NCBI GenBank assembly: GCA_017654935.2
Contig: CM065713.1
Location: 12,429,071 to 12,493,070 of the forward strand
Direction: 5' to 3'
Length of the DNA: 64,000 nucleotides
DNA from: Phymorhynchus buccinoides
Taxonomy: Eukaryota > Mollusca > Gastropoda > Neogastropoda > Raphitomidae
Part shown: positions 7,874 through 18,500 of the stretch, piece after piece
Layout: each line of letters opens with the position of its first letter
Position numbering within the stretch: the stretch's first letter is position 1
Notes under the pieces: generated by a model
Databases searched by the model: none
What the model was told of the DNA's origin: nothing
The model's input: the letters and a program-made list of their open reading frames with translations, nothing else
Program-made: the position numbers and the translations under genes

Positions 7874-8725
7874 ATGTCACGCGGACCAGATCAACCGGTT
7901 ATGCTTGACCCTGTTAGATGCGCAACTTTAGAATTGAAGGACCTAGCAGACACAGAAGACTTTGATTTAAATGGGGAGATAGGAGCGCTGTATGGTTTTG
8001 AGTACACAAACAACGGCTATTATAAACGAGCAGAAATAAGTGATAAAAAGGTTCCTAAACTAGAGCAACTGCGTAATGTAGTAGCTGACAATGTTGGCCA
8101 GTTTGAATATAAAGTTGTTAGGGAAAGGGATAACAAATGGCATTTAATTCCATTCATTGATTGGGAAATAAAGTTTGAATTTTTAAGCCCGTTTACATTC
8201 TTTGATAATAACAAATACTTTCGCAAATCATTTAACTCAGGGCCGTTACATGTCAGTCTGATTCCACAAAACAACAGCAGAAGAGAAATAGCAATCAAAC
8301 CTTATAAAAAGAGACAGTACATACTGCATAGAAAAAAGACAGTGACAAAAGATGCAGCCACGCAATTAGAGTTCATTCCTAAAATGGCTTTAGCAGACGA
8401 ATTTACTATGATATTTGAACTTTCTGTTAGAGCAGACAACCCTGATTCCCTACCTGTTGGTGTTAGCGACAACCTAATGAAAGGGATTCTTATTTCTTGG
8501 CAAAACTTGGATGTTGAATCAGTGAGATGTACTATCGTTATTCAAAACCGCGGTGAAGAAATTAAGGCAGTGTCGACCAGCGATAAAGTTATATTGAGTG
8601 TTGATCCAGACAATCTTAAAGAATTAACGTACATTAATGTTACTAATTTAGATCTCATTGGGTTTTATTACACTGAAAGCATTTTGCCTGATGATCTTCT
8701 TAAAATGATAGCAAGTGCAAATTAA
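7874..8725 (+). CDS. Beta-rich protein of unknown function, 283 aa
   Basis: I do not recognise a family with certainty. The sequence is rich in aromatic and beta-forming residues (DWEIKFEFLSPFTFF, CTIVIQNRG, DLIGFYYTES) with no signal peptide, membrane helix or catalytic motif. A structural virion role, such as a penton-like or minor capsid protein, is the simplest reading given the neighbours. Start: TATAAAACAATG. It is the middle of three same-strand genes (7176, 7874, 8756). Confidence 0.7.
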   Translation: MSRGPDQPVMLDPVRCATLELKDLADTEDFDLNGEIGALYGFEYTNNGYYKRAEISDKKVPKLEQLRNVVADNVGQFEYKVVRERDNKWHLIPFIDWEIKFEFLSPFTFFDNNKYFRKSFNSGPLHVSLIPQNNSRREIAIKPYKKRQYILHRKKTVTKDAATQLEFIPKMALADEFTMIFELSVRADNPDSLPVGVSDNLMKGILISWQNLDVESVRCTIVIQNRGEEIKAVSTSDKVILSVDPDNLKELTYINVTNLDLIGFYYTESILPDDLLKMIASAN

Positions 8726-8755
8726 ATGTAAAATTTTTTTTTTAAATATAAAAAG

Positions 8756-9385
8756 ATGTCCGTTACAGTTTATCCAAAAATACCGAAAGAAAATACTGAC
8801 AAAGAAAAGACTGATGGCGGTGATGATCCTGAAATCAGAAAGTTCAGATTGTCTACCATTACAGAAATACAAAGAGAATTGGAAAAAGACCTCACTAACT
8901 ATAACAGAACCAAACGAAGGTACTCTTGTTTGTTTAATACAGCAACATACTTAAATACTGGATTTGGGAGTCTAGGTACTTTAACAGCAGGAAGCTCTGT
9001 AGGGTTGTTAGCAACAGGGGCCGGATCAGTAGTAGCTTTGCCTCTAGGTTGTGTATCGTTGGCGCTGGGGTTGTTTTCAATGACAACGTCCGCTTTCAAC
9101 AAAAAAATAAAAGTCAAACTTCAAAAGCATACAGCCATGGTTCAATTAATAATGGCAAAACTTAGTTCATTCCGATTAATTATCAGTAAAGCTTTGCAAG
9201 ACTCTCAAATTTCGGATGAGGAGTTCAATAGACTGCAAGCTGACTACAATGATTACAAAATGCAAAAGTTCGAACTACAAAAAAAGTCAAGAGCAAGTTT
9301 TTCACAACCGCAAGACATAGAAGCAATAAAAAAAGAATGTGAAAAAAAAATAAACGACACATTAAAATCTGTTCTAGGGAAATAA
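8756..9385 (+). CDS. Probable membrane protein with helical flanks, 209 aa
   Basis: Residues about 68-110 are a Gly/Ala/Leu-rich hydrophobic block (FGSLGTLTAGSSVGLLATG; VVALPLGCVSLALGLFSMT) that could form a helical hairpin in a membrane. A charged helical N-terminal region (28-60) precedes it and a lysine/glutamate-rich helical tail (115-209) follows. The arrangement resembles membrane-perturbing or internal-membrane virion proteins, but the function is unknown. The start follows TATAAAAAGATG. The gene ends 57 bp from the end of the convergent polymerase gene. Confidence 0.72.
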   Translation: MSVTVYPKIPKENTDKEKTDGGDDPEIRKFRLSTITEIQRELEKDLTNYNRTKRRYSCLFNTATYLNTGFGSLGTLTAGSSVGLLATGAGSVVALPLGCVSLALGLFSMTTSAFNKKIKVKLQKHTAMVQLIMAKLSSFRLIISKALQDSQISDEEFNRLQADYNDYKMQKFELQKKSRASFSQPQDIEAIKKECEKKINDTLKSVLGK

Positions 9386-9442
9386 CAATAAGAACTCCAA
9401 AGGGTGCTTATTCAATTCAATATGATTACAAGTTTCGAAAGT

Positions 9443-12400
9443 CTACTGACTATGACACTTAGTTCTCCAGTGGCCAATTGAATACGAAAACTCAGGCGAT
9501 TTAAACACACGCTTTGTATTGTTTGAGTCGAGTGATTTTTTATTTACAACTGTTGTGTTTATTTCGTGTAACTTAGACTGTATTTTTATGTTGTCATGAT
9601 AAAACGTCTTGGAGTCAAACAGTGCTTCTTTATAGTTATCGTGTGTCATGACCATTTGAACAACCGGTCTAGAAATTCCTTTTGCTTTTTTAATTACGCT
9701 AGTTTGGCTGGCAATTGAATACATCTTTGCTCTCAGACCAACGTACTCTTTGATTATAGTTCCATTCAGTTCATCCTTCATCTTACCGATTACCTTTTTA
9801 TTTACGGATGAATGTAATGAAGATTCACTTGGGTAGTCAGAGGTGTCATACCAGGAGACAACACCTTTTGCTGAATCTGTCTCTAAATCTTTGTAGAAGT
9901 CTTCAGTCGGAATGTCTAGAATAAATGAGTCCGTATCTGTATAAAGTACTCTGGAGTCTGGATAGAGTGGTTTAAAGTAGTCGTAAAGAAATTCTAGCAT
10001 CAATAACTTAGACAATTCAAGAACAGCAAACCCAATGAAGACTGGTTTATCTAGCTTCACATTAATTTTTTTCATCATTATCCCGTAAAGGTTGTCATGG
10101 AACTTTTTGAAGTCTTGATAATTAGGTTTTGAAGTTAATTTGATTGCTTTGTTTTCTTGGGTAACTAATCTAACGTCTTTGCGTTTGTGCGGGTTTTCCA
10201 TTGTCTTTCCAAAACAACTGTTGTTCATTAGTTTAAAGAAGTCTTTTTCTGAGGCGTCGGTAGCTTGTGTTCTAAGATTAGTGTTCTTCATTATATATGG
10301 TTCCATGAACTTCCTCTGAGTGAACGAAATGATTCTATGAACTGCTGTTAGTCTTAATCCGTGACGTAAATAAAATTGTAGTAATCTATAATGACAGACG
10401 TATTTTTTTTTGGAGTGTAGATTAGGCACAAGTTTAGGGAGGTCATTCCCCACTTGAAGTCTTTCAACTGCTAACGGGTAGTCATTGTGCAGGTCATGGA
10501 GTTCGTCCGGATAATCTAAGTCGACTTCTAAAATAAATCCTGTTTCGTAAGAATCTGATAATTTCAAAAGCCATTGCAAAAACTCTGCGATATTAAAATT
10601 AAAAGGAGCTGTAAACATTTTAAAGTTACGTAATGGAAGTGACTGGCACATCGCCCAACCATAGAGATTGTTTGCATCTAAATACATGATATAATTTGAT
10701 GGTTTAGAAGGATCGTAGTCGTCTAAGTATTTGTTGTTAGCCTTGCAGTAACCGTGTGAAGCCATAGAGATTCCCCCGCGTAGTCCGTCTTCAATCATCT
10801 GGAGAGTTGGTAGATCGGAGAGTAAGTCAATCTGTATTTTGGTAAATCTTAAGAAAGCATCCCAACTCATACCAGGAGCAGTGATATAATTAGCAGGGTC
10901 TAGACTGTAATGTTTTATACACGTTTTTCTGTAGTTCTCGAATACATCTGCAAGCAAACAAACGTCAGCCATTAAATAGGCGTCGTGGTAGTCTCCCATG
11001 GTCTGGCATTTTAACTTAATCCACGCTGACTGAGCATGGTTGTAGTCAGAGTCGCTTATATCTTTTCCTTTTAAACTAGAGTAGAATGCACCTTTGGGAG
11101 GTAATTTTAAATCGTCGAACCGCTCCCAACTACTCATGTACTCATAAGGGTATACTCCTTTTCGAACAAGTGCTGGATCAAAGTATTTTTCTGTTATAGT
11201 GCATTTGGATAGTGACTGACCTAAAGACTCTAGTGATCCCATCAGATGTTGTAATGAATCGTAAAAAGACAATTGACCTAATGTAAATGTCATGTACTTT
11301 TCTGAAGACTGAGCTATACAACTGACGGTTCTAAATTCATCAGTAACTGCTTGTAGAATTAAATGAGAGTCATATCCACGTAGATTGTGAAAGAATATAG
11401 GCAGTTTCCAAGTCTTTGGTTCAAACTTTAACTGCAAATTACAGGAGTTGTGTGCTGCTCCTCTGAATTTTCCACTAATGTGATCATGGTCTCGTACTTT
11501 ATAGATGTCTGGACAGTCAGGGGAGTCTTCCACAAACCCTTTTCCGCAAATCCAACATTCAGTAGCTGATTCAAATTGAATTAAATCTTCAGGTGTCATG
11601 ATTAAATCTAATAAATTTAGTTGGTTAGATAGTTCATTTCGTAGTTTCATCATTCTCATTAAAAAGATTTTTGCAGCATCGGGTCCTCTATAAAGTTCAG
11701 GTTCAAAATGTATCCCATCTGATCTAAGAACAATAAATGCGAATGAACAGATTTGATGATTATTCAATAAAACAGTTTTAGGAAGATTTTTAGGAGCTGG
11801 TCCTTGATAGGGTACAATGATTGACTCGAAATCAGCATAAACAACATAAGGACTTAATTGCAGTTTCTTCCAGTTTTTAAAGAACACCTTACTTCCTTCT
11901 TTCGGAGTAATAAGTTCAGTATTACAGTCAATGGATGAATTACAATGTTTTCTATGTTCAACCGCTGCTTGAATACTTGGCATTCTTAGTAAACATCTTC
12001 GACAGAATTCTTGTTTTTCTTTGTGATTTGTAGTATAGTTTATAAGTCTGCTCATTGTTCTGATTAAAGTGTAGTGTGTTTTTGTTCCGTCTGTTACTAA
12101 GAGAAGATCAATATGTTTTTTATCAGGATCACCAATCATAGGAGAGTTCTTTGAAACTCGGATTGGTTTAAGGTTTTCTTCTACAGACCATGTGTAGATG
12201 TTAATTGAAATTGGTTTATTCTGTTCTTCAAATTGATCAACTTCGCTTAGGCTTACAGGGAAGTCGATTCCATCAAAGTTTAATTCATTTATGTAAGGTT
12301 GATAGTTAATTACTCTTTCTGCGTTCTTTTTGATATAATGAAGTTTAGCTAAAACACACCACATAAAACATTTATCATCAGTATTTTTTATGTTTAATAC

Positions 12401-12838
12401 TGCACGCTTTAAAACAAGTTCTTTAGGTAAAGGAATAAAGGAGTTTCCTACGATTGGAGCATATTTACTCTCCTTCATTTTAATTTCTAATACCCCGCCT
12501 TCTGACCAACCAGATCCTCTTAGTTTTGCCTCTTCTGATACGTTAATGAACTGGGTGATTAAATTGTCTGCCCAGGTTTCTGTAAAATCATTATATGAAA
12601 GAACTACTTGTTGTTTAGTAGAGACCCATACTTGAAGCTGCTCACCTTGGACTGTTTCATAATCTACGTACACTGCTAACATTACTTTAACTGGTGGTTC
12701 TATAGCTAGTTTTTCAGGTATTTGCGAAATAGCATGTTTTACACTTTTTAGTACATTTTTTGGATCAATAACTTCTAAATCCGTTTCTTTAAAAACTTTG
12801 TCTAAGTGCTCAATTATTTCATCAAGCGCCATTGTCAT
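9443..12838 (-). CDS. polB: Protein-primed family B DNA polymerase, 1131 aa
   Basis: It replicates the element's linear genome from a protein primer. Exonuclease motifs are ExoI YADFE (D336, E338), ExoII FHNLRGYD (N485, D490) and ExoIII Y621-x3-D625. Polymerase motifs are PolA DANNLYGWAM (D721), PolB NNSCFGKTMEN (872-882), PolC YTDTD (966-970) and the KxY motif K1038-M-Y1040. All catalytic residues are present. N-terminal to the exonuclease is a C279-x2-C282...H295-x3-C299 zinc-finger-like motif. Between ExoI and ExoII lies an endonuclease VII-like insert: C428-x2-C431, then DHDH (450-453) and H463-x2-C466. The N-terminal about 270 residues could include the terminal-protein function; this is inference. 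Confidence 0.95.
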   Translation of the reverse strand: MTMALDEIIEHLDKVFKETDLEVIDPKNVLKSVKHAISQIPEKLAIEPPVKVMLAVYVDYETVQGEQLQVWVSTKQQVVLSYNDFTETWADNLITQFINVSEEAKLRGSGWSEGGVLEIKMKESKYAPIVGNSFIPLPKELVLKRAVLNIKNTDDKCFMWCVLAKLHYIKKNAERVINYQPYINELNFDGIDFPVSLSEVDQFEEQNKPISINIYTWSVEENLKPIRVSKNSPMIGDPDKKHIDLLLVTDGTKTHYTLIRTMSRLINYTTNHKEKQEFCRRCLLRMPSIQAAVEHRKHCNSSIDCNTELITPKEGSKVFFKNWKKLQLSPYVVYADFESIIVPYQGPAPKNLPKTVLLNNHQICSFAFIVLRSDGIHFEPELYRGPDAAKIFLMRMMKLRNELSNQLNLLDLIMTPEDLIQFESATECWICGKGFVEDSPDCPDIYKVRDHDHISGKFRGAAHNSCNLQLKFEPKTWKLPIFFHNLRGYDSHLILQAVTDEFRTVSCIAQSSEKYMTFTLGQLSFYDSLQHLMGSLESLGQSLSKCTITEKYFDPALVRKGVYPYEYMSSWERFDDLKLPPKGAFYSSLKGKDISDSDYNHAQSAWIKLKCQTMGDYHDAYLMADVCLLADVFENYRKTCIKHYSLDPANYITAPGMSWDAFLRFTKIQIDLLSDLPTLQMIEDGLRGGISMASHGYCKANNKYLDDYDPSKPSNYIMYLDANNLYGWAMCQSLPLRNFKMFTAPFNFNIAEFLQWLLKLSDSYETGFILEVDLDYPDELHDLHNDYPLAVERLQVGNDLPKLVPNLHSKKKYVCHYRLLQFYLRHGLRLTAVHRIISFTQRKFMEPYIMKNTNLRTQATDASEKDFFKLMNNSCFGKTMENPHKRKDVRLVTQENKAIKLTSKPNYQDFKKFHDNLYGIMMKKINVKLDKPVFIGFAVLELSKLLMLEFLYDYFKPLYPDSRVLYTDTDSFILDIPTEDFYKDLETDSAKGVVSWYDTSDYPSESSLHSSVNKKVIGKMKDELNGTIIKEYVGLRAKMYSIASQTSVIKKAKGISRPVVQMVMTHDNYKEALFDSKTFYHDNIKIQSKLHEINTTVVNKKSLDSNNTKRVFKSPEFSYSIGHWRTKCHSQ

Positions 12839-13242
12839 GTTGAGTTCCTTTTTCTAACTCAAATTATTTTGTTTAATTAAAAATAATTAATTTTGTTTCA
12901 CCTAAAGTAGTGGTTTTTTTTTTTGATTTGGCAGAATAAAGGGGAGACGAATTTTTACTTTTTTTACCCCTTAAAGTAGCGTTTTTGTATCTAAAAGTAG
13001 AAGATTTTCCTCTTGAGCCAGAATCCCCCTTTAGCTGTTAAATCACGCTGTTTTCGTGAGTAAAAACGATTGAATCGCACTGTTTTTGTGGATAAAAAAC
13101 GCAAGAAAATGGCTTAAATCATACCTTTTTGGGGGGTTAAAAAGCATAAGAAAAAGTAGTGTTTTTTAGCCGTTTTTTAATAAACGGAGGAGTGAAACCG
13201 AAACCGAAACCGAAACTGAGCCAGAAGCCCCCTTTAGCTGTT
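12839..13242. repeat. Non-coding right terminal region of the Polinton with internal repeats
   Basis: No gene is seen. AAAGTAGYG followed by a T run occurs at about 12904, 12971 and 13153. GAGCCAGAA(T/G)CCCCCTTTAG occurs at about 13015 and 13217. Two imperfect about 30-bp direct repeats lie at about 13038-13100 (TCACGCTGTTTTCGTG and TCGCACTGTTTTTGTG). A short (ACCGAA)n run lies at about 13197. This fits a terminal repeat bearing replication or packaging signals, but the opposite end is not available for comparison. Confidence 0.55.
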
Positions 13243-13370
13243 CTTTTTGTTTTCCTTTTCTTGTTATTTGGCTTTTCTTTTTCCCCTCGAGGGCATGGTG
13301 TAAAGAAGCTTGAGCTTATCCGTTTACCCTCATTAAATATTCGTATTCGTATTCTCTCTCTCTCATATCA
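13243..13370 (+). repeat. Interspersed retroposon 3' end with (TC)n tail
   Basis: A segment with CCTCGAGGGCATGG, then TTTACCCTC and ATTCGTATTCGTATTC leads into (TC)n. The same tail design occurs reversed at about 23795-23890 and as a diverged copy at about 25514-25585. The first 64 bp (13243-13306) recur identically at 14438-14501. Confidence 0.6.
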
Positions 13371-14437
13371 ACTGTTTTGCTACCTTTGTGTTCAGCTCTG
13401 TATGTAGTATACCTTGCCATGTTTCTGTTCTGTGTTAGTATATATTATATATATATAATTCTTTGGCTACACCTGTTGCACGAGTGAATGTCCTTGGTGG
13501 GTGAGGGAAGATGGTTTAGTACTGACCAAATAAGGGCATAACTCTCACCAATAACCCTATTTGAGGCCACTTAACAGCTGCCTTTTGCAAGAGTGAATGC
13601 CCTTGTGGATACTGATCAACAAGGGCTTAACTCTTGCCCGTCAAGGGCATTAATAACCCTAGTTGCAGTGGCCAATAGGACAGAAGGAAGAATAGGCGTT
13701 GCCTAAATCCTTTACCCCGTAAACATTACGGCAAAATCGGGATGGTAAACAGGTCTGCTTGCCTCACATCCACCCCAACCCTTGCGCCCCGGCCTCACCC
13801 CTGTTATACTATACTACCATCCCCATCCCCACCCACCCGTACATTCCCCTGCCCCTTGTATTCCAGTTGTGCCCCGCGGATGATAGCAAAATGTAGTAGC
13901 CTGTACCAAAGACTCTAAAAGGGTAAGATGGACTAGTTACGGCGAGCCGGGCTGATAGTTATCGTTAGTGGGGTAGTTACACCATTCACAGTGGCGGCTA
14001 TCCAAAGACTCAGACTGGAATTTGAACGGATAATTCAACTGGCCTATCAACGTGTTTTTAACGTAAATGTGTCACGTTTCAAAGGGACATAACCAGTGTT
14101 TCTGTCCTCACTACTCATATAGGGAAAAGGGACCGGATGTTAGTCTTTTTTTCCCAGTGTCTTTGCCTGTACTACCTGCCTCTCTCTCATGTTTTCTGTG
14201 ACCGTCTGTCTGTCTGTCTCTCTCTCTCTATCTATTTGCACCTGTGTGTTCGAACACACCATGAGAGACTAGGTATGCATGTTTTGGTGTAGTTATAGGA
14301 TATGCTGTATATTTATGTGTGTGTGAGTACGTGAACGAGCTCTTCGTTTGAGCTTGAATTGTTTTTCGCATGTTCTTCAATTTACTGTGAACATGCCTGT
14401 TGTTATTTTCTATTCTTTTTATGCATTTTTTACTTTC
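13371..14437. other. Host non-coding DNA, nothing recognised
   Basis: No gene-like frame is seen. It has partly repeated phrases (GAGTGAATG(T/C)CCTTG and AACAAGGGC-type words around 13480-13660) and short (TC)n and (TCTG)n stretches near 14190-14235. Confidence 0.5.
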
Positions 14438-14501
14438 TTTTTGTTTTCCTTTTCTTGTTATTTGGCTTTTCTTTTTCCCCTCGAGGGCATGGTGTAAAGA
14501 C
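14438..14501 (+). repeat. 64-bp exact copy of 13243-13306
   Basis: The sequence from CTTTTTGTTTTCC to CATGGTGTAAAGA is identical to the segment abutting the Polinton's right edge. The satellite array begins immediately after it. Confidence 0.85.
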
Positions 14502-17500
14502 GTTAGCAAATGTGACTACTGAGACCATTGGCCAAGGATTACAGGCCTCCACGGGTCCTAAGTACTTCAATCCCATGCTCCTATGCCAAACACTAGGAAA
14601 TGTGTCTTCTGAGACCATTGGCCAAGGATTACAGGCCTCCACAGGTCCACAGTAGTTCAAACACATGAAGGACGTTAGCAAATGTGACTACTGAGACCAT
14701 TGGCCAAGGATTACAGGCCTCCACAGGTTCTCAATAGTTCAATCCCATGCTCCTATGCCAAACGTTAGGAAATGTGTCTAGATACTGAGACCATTGGCCA
14801 AGGATTACAGGCCTCCACGGGTTCTCATTAGTTCAATCCTACGCCAGACGTTAGGAAATATATCTATTGAGACCATTGGCCAGGGATTACAGGGATCCAC
14901 AGGTCCTCAGTAGTTCAAACCCATGAAGGACGTTAGGAAATGTTCCTACTAAGACCACTGGCCAAGGATTACAGGCCTCCACAGGTCCTCAGTAGTTCGA
15001 ACCCATGAAGGACGTTAGGAAATGTGACTACTAAGACCACTGGCCAAGGATTACAGGCCTCCACGGGTTCTCAGTAGTTCAATCCTATGACAGACGTTAC
15101 GAAATGTGCCTACTGAGACCATTGGCCAAGGATTACAGGCCTCCACGGGTTCTCAGTAGTTCAATCCTATGCCAGTTAGGAAATGTGACTACTAAGACCA
15201 CTGGCCAAGGATTACAGGCCTCCACAGGTTCTCAGTAGTTCAATCCTATGCCAGACATTACGAAATGTGCCTACTAAGACCATTGGCCAAGGATTACAGG
15301 CCTCCACAGGTCCACAGTAGTTCAAACACATGAACGACGTTAGGAAATGTGCCTACTGAGACCATTGGCCAAGGATTACAGGCCTCCACGGGTTCTCAGT
15401 AGTTCAATCCTATGCCAGTTAGGAAACGTGACTACTAAGACCATTGGCCAAGGATTACAGGCCTCCACAGGTTCTCAGTAAGTTCAATCCTATGCCAGTT
15501 AGGAAATGTGCCTACTGAGACCTTTGGCCAAGGATTACAGGCCTCCATGGGTCCTAAGTAGTTCAATCCCATGCTCCTATGCCAAACACTAGGAAATGTG
15601 TCTTCTGAGACCATTGGCCAAGGATTACAGGCCTCCACGGGTGCTCAATAGTTCAAACCCATGAAGGAAGTTATTAAATGTGTCTACTGACACCATTGGC
15701 CAAGGATTACAGGCCTCCACGGGTCCTTAGTAGTTCAAATCCATGCTGGACATTAGGAAATGTGTCTACTGAGACCATTGGCCAAGCATTACAGGCCTCC
15801 ACAGGTTCTCAAAAGTTCAAAGCCATGCTGGACTTCAGGTAATCTGTCTACTTATATCATTGGCCAAGGATTACAAGCCTCCACAGTAGTTCAAACACAT
15901 GAAGGTTGTTAGGAAATGTGACTACTAAGACCACTGGCCAAGGATTACAGGCCTCCACGGGTTCTCAGTAGTTCAATCCTATGCCAGACGTTACGAAATG
16001 TGCCTACTGAGACCATTGGCCAAGGATTACAGGCCTCCACAGGTCCTCAGTAGTTCAATCCTATGCCAGATGTTAGGAAATGTGCCTACTGAGACCATTG
16101 GCCAAGGAATACAGGCCTCCACGGGTTCTCAGTAGTTCAATCCTATGCCAGACGTTAGGAAATGTGCCTACTGAGACCATTGGCCAAGGATTACAGGCCT
16201 CCACAGTAGTTCAAACACATGAAGGACGTTAGGAAATGTGCCTACTGAGACCATTGGCCAAGGATTACAGGCCTCCACAGGTCCTCAGTAGTTCAATCCT
16301 ATGCCAGACGTTAGGAAATGTGCCTACTGAGACCATTGGCCAAGGATTACAGGCCTCCACGGGTTCTCAGTAGTTCAATCCTATGCCAGATGTTAGGAAA
16401 TGTGCCTACTGAGACCATTGGCCAAGGATTACAGGCCTCCACAGGTCCTCAGTAGTTCAATCCTATGCAAGACGTTAGGAAATGTGCCTACTGAGACCAT
16501 TGGCCAAGGATTACAGGCCTCCACAGGTTCTCAGTAGTTCAATCCTATGCCAGTTAGGAAATGTGACTACTAAGACCACTGGCCAAGGATTACAGGCCTC
16601 CACGGGTTCTCAGTAGTTCAATCCTATGCCAGACGTTACGAAATGTGCCTACTAAGACCATTGGCCAAGGATTACAGGCCTCCACAGGTCCACAGTAGTT
16701 CAAACACATGAACGACGTTAGGAAATGTGCCTACTGAGACCATTGGCCAAAGATTACAGGCCTCCACGGGTTCTCAGTAGTTCAATCCTATGCCAGTTAG
16801 GAAACGTGACTACTAAGACCATTGGCCAAGGATTACAGGCCTCCACAGGTTCTCAGTAGTTCAATCCTATGCCAGTTAGGAAATGTGCCTACTGAGACCA
16901 TTGGCCAAGGATAACAGGCCTCCATGGGTCCTAAGTAGTTCAATCCCATGCTTCTATGCCAAACACTAGGAAATGTGTCTTCTGAGACCATTGGCCAAGG
17001 ATTACAGGCCTCCACAGGTGCTCAATAGTTCAAACCCATGAAGGAAGTTATTAAATGTGCCTACTGACACCATTGGCCAAGGATTACAGGCCTCCACGGG
17101 TCCTTAGTAGTTCAAATCCATGCTGGACATTAGGAAATGTGTCTACTGAGACCATTGGCCAAGCATTACAGGCCTCCACAGGTTCTCAAAAGTTCAAACC
17201 CATGCTGGACTTCAGGTAATCTGCCTACTTATATCATTGGCCAAGGATTACAAGCCTCCACAGTAGTTCAAACACATGAAGGTTGTTAGGAAATGTGACT
17301 ACTAAGACCACTGGCCAAGGATTACAGGCCTCCACGGGTTCTCAGTAGTTCAATCCTATGCCAGACGTTAGGAAATGTGCCTACTGAGACCATTGGCCAA
17401 GGATTACAGGCCTCCACAGGTCCACAGTAGTTCAAACACATGAAGGACGTTAGGAAATGTGCCTACTGAGACCATTGGCCAAGGATTACAGGCCTCCACG

Positions 17501-18500
17501 GGTTCTCAGTAGTTCAATCCTATGCCAGTTAGGAAATGTGACTACTAAGACCATTGGCCAAGGATTACAGGCCTCCACAGGTCCACAGTAGTTCAAACAC
17601 ATGAAGGACGTTAGGAAATGTGCCTACTGAGACCATTGGCCAAGGATTACAGGCCTCCACAGGTCCTCAGTAGTTCGAACACATGAAGGTTGTTAGGAAA
17701 TGTGACTACTAAGACCACTGGCCAAGGATTACAGGCCTCCACGGGTTCTCAGTAGTTCAATCCTATGCCAGACGTTAGGAAATGTGCCTACTGAGACCAT
17801 TGGCCAAGGATTACAGGCCTCCACAGGTCCACAGTAGTTCAAACACATGAAGGACGTTAGGAAATGTGCCTACTGAGACCATTGGCCAAGGATTACAGGC
17901 CTCCACGGGTTCTCAGTAGTTCAATCCTATGCCAGTTAGGAAATGTGACTACTAAGACCATTGGCCAAGGATTACAGGCCTCCACAGGTCCACAGTAGTT
18001 CAAACACATGAAGGACGTTAGGAAATGTGCCTACTGAGACCATTGGCCAAGGATTACAGGCCTCCACGGGTTCTCAGTAGTTCAATCCTATGCCAGTTAG
18101 GAAATGTGACTACTAAGACCATTGGCCAAGGATTACAGGCCTCCACGGGTTCTCAATAGTTCAATCCTATGCCAGACGTTATGAAATGTGCCTACTGAGA
18201 CCATTGGCCAAGGATTACAGGCCTCCACAGGTCCACAGTAGTTCAAACACATGAAGGATGTTAGGACATGTGCCTACTGAGACCATTGGCCAAGGATTAC
18301 AGGCCTCCACGGGTTCTCAGTAGTTCAATCCTATGCCAGAGTTAGGAAATGTGACTACTAAGACCATTGGCCAAGGATTACAGGCCTCCACGGGTTCTCA
18401 GTAGTTCAATCCTATGCCAGACGTTAGGAAATGTGCCTACTGAGACCATTGGCCAAGGATTACAGGCCTCCACAGGTCCACAGTAGTTCAAACACATGAA
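14502..18500 (+). repeat. About 82-bp satellite array, roughly 49 copies, running into a gap
   Basis: Monomers of about 78-86 bp read GACGTTAGGAAATGTGCCTA, then GAGACCATTGGCCAAGGATT, then ACAGGCCTCCAC and TTCTCAGTAGTTCAA(T/A)C. Every monomer holds the palindrome TTGGCCAA. Variants differ at defined sites (ACAGGTCC against ACGGGTTC; CAATCCTATGCCAG against CAAACACATGAAG). A block at about 15171-16045 recurs at about 16549-17420, an offset of about 1378 bp, showing higher-order structure. Short frames read through the repeat are not genes. Confidence 0.95.

Larger units (their letters stand above)
1..13242. mobile_element. Polinton/Maverick (adintovirus-like) integrated DNA virus, right part
   Basis: Twelve closely packed frames on both strands include an rve integrase, an FtsK/HerA packaging ATPase, a probable double-jelly-roll capsid protein and a protein-primed PolB. 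This combination defines Polintons/adintoviruses. The left end is outside the window. The right end is placed near 13242, because the sequence from 13243 is a host repeat that recurs identically at 14438-14501. Every frame is open without stops, so the copy is young or under selection. The adenovirus-type maturation protease expected in many relatives is not recognisable here. The terminal inverted repeat cannot be checked because only one end is present. Confidence 0.85.

Noticed and set aside
14228..18490. Frames reading EACNPWPMVS repeats
   Set aside because: They are translations of the 82-bp satellite; the repeat length is not a multiple of three and frames break at random.
14502..18500. 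CRISPR array
   Set aside because: The 82-bp unit is entirely repeated without unique spacers, and the context is eukaryotic.
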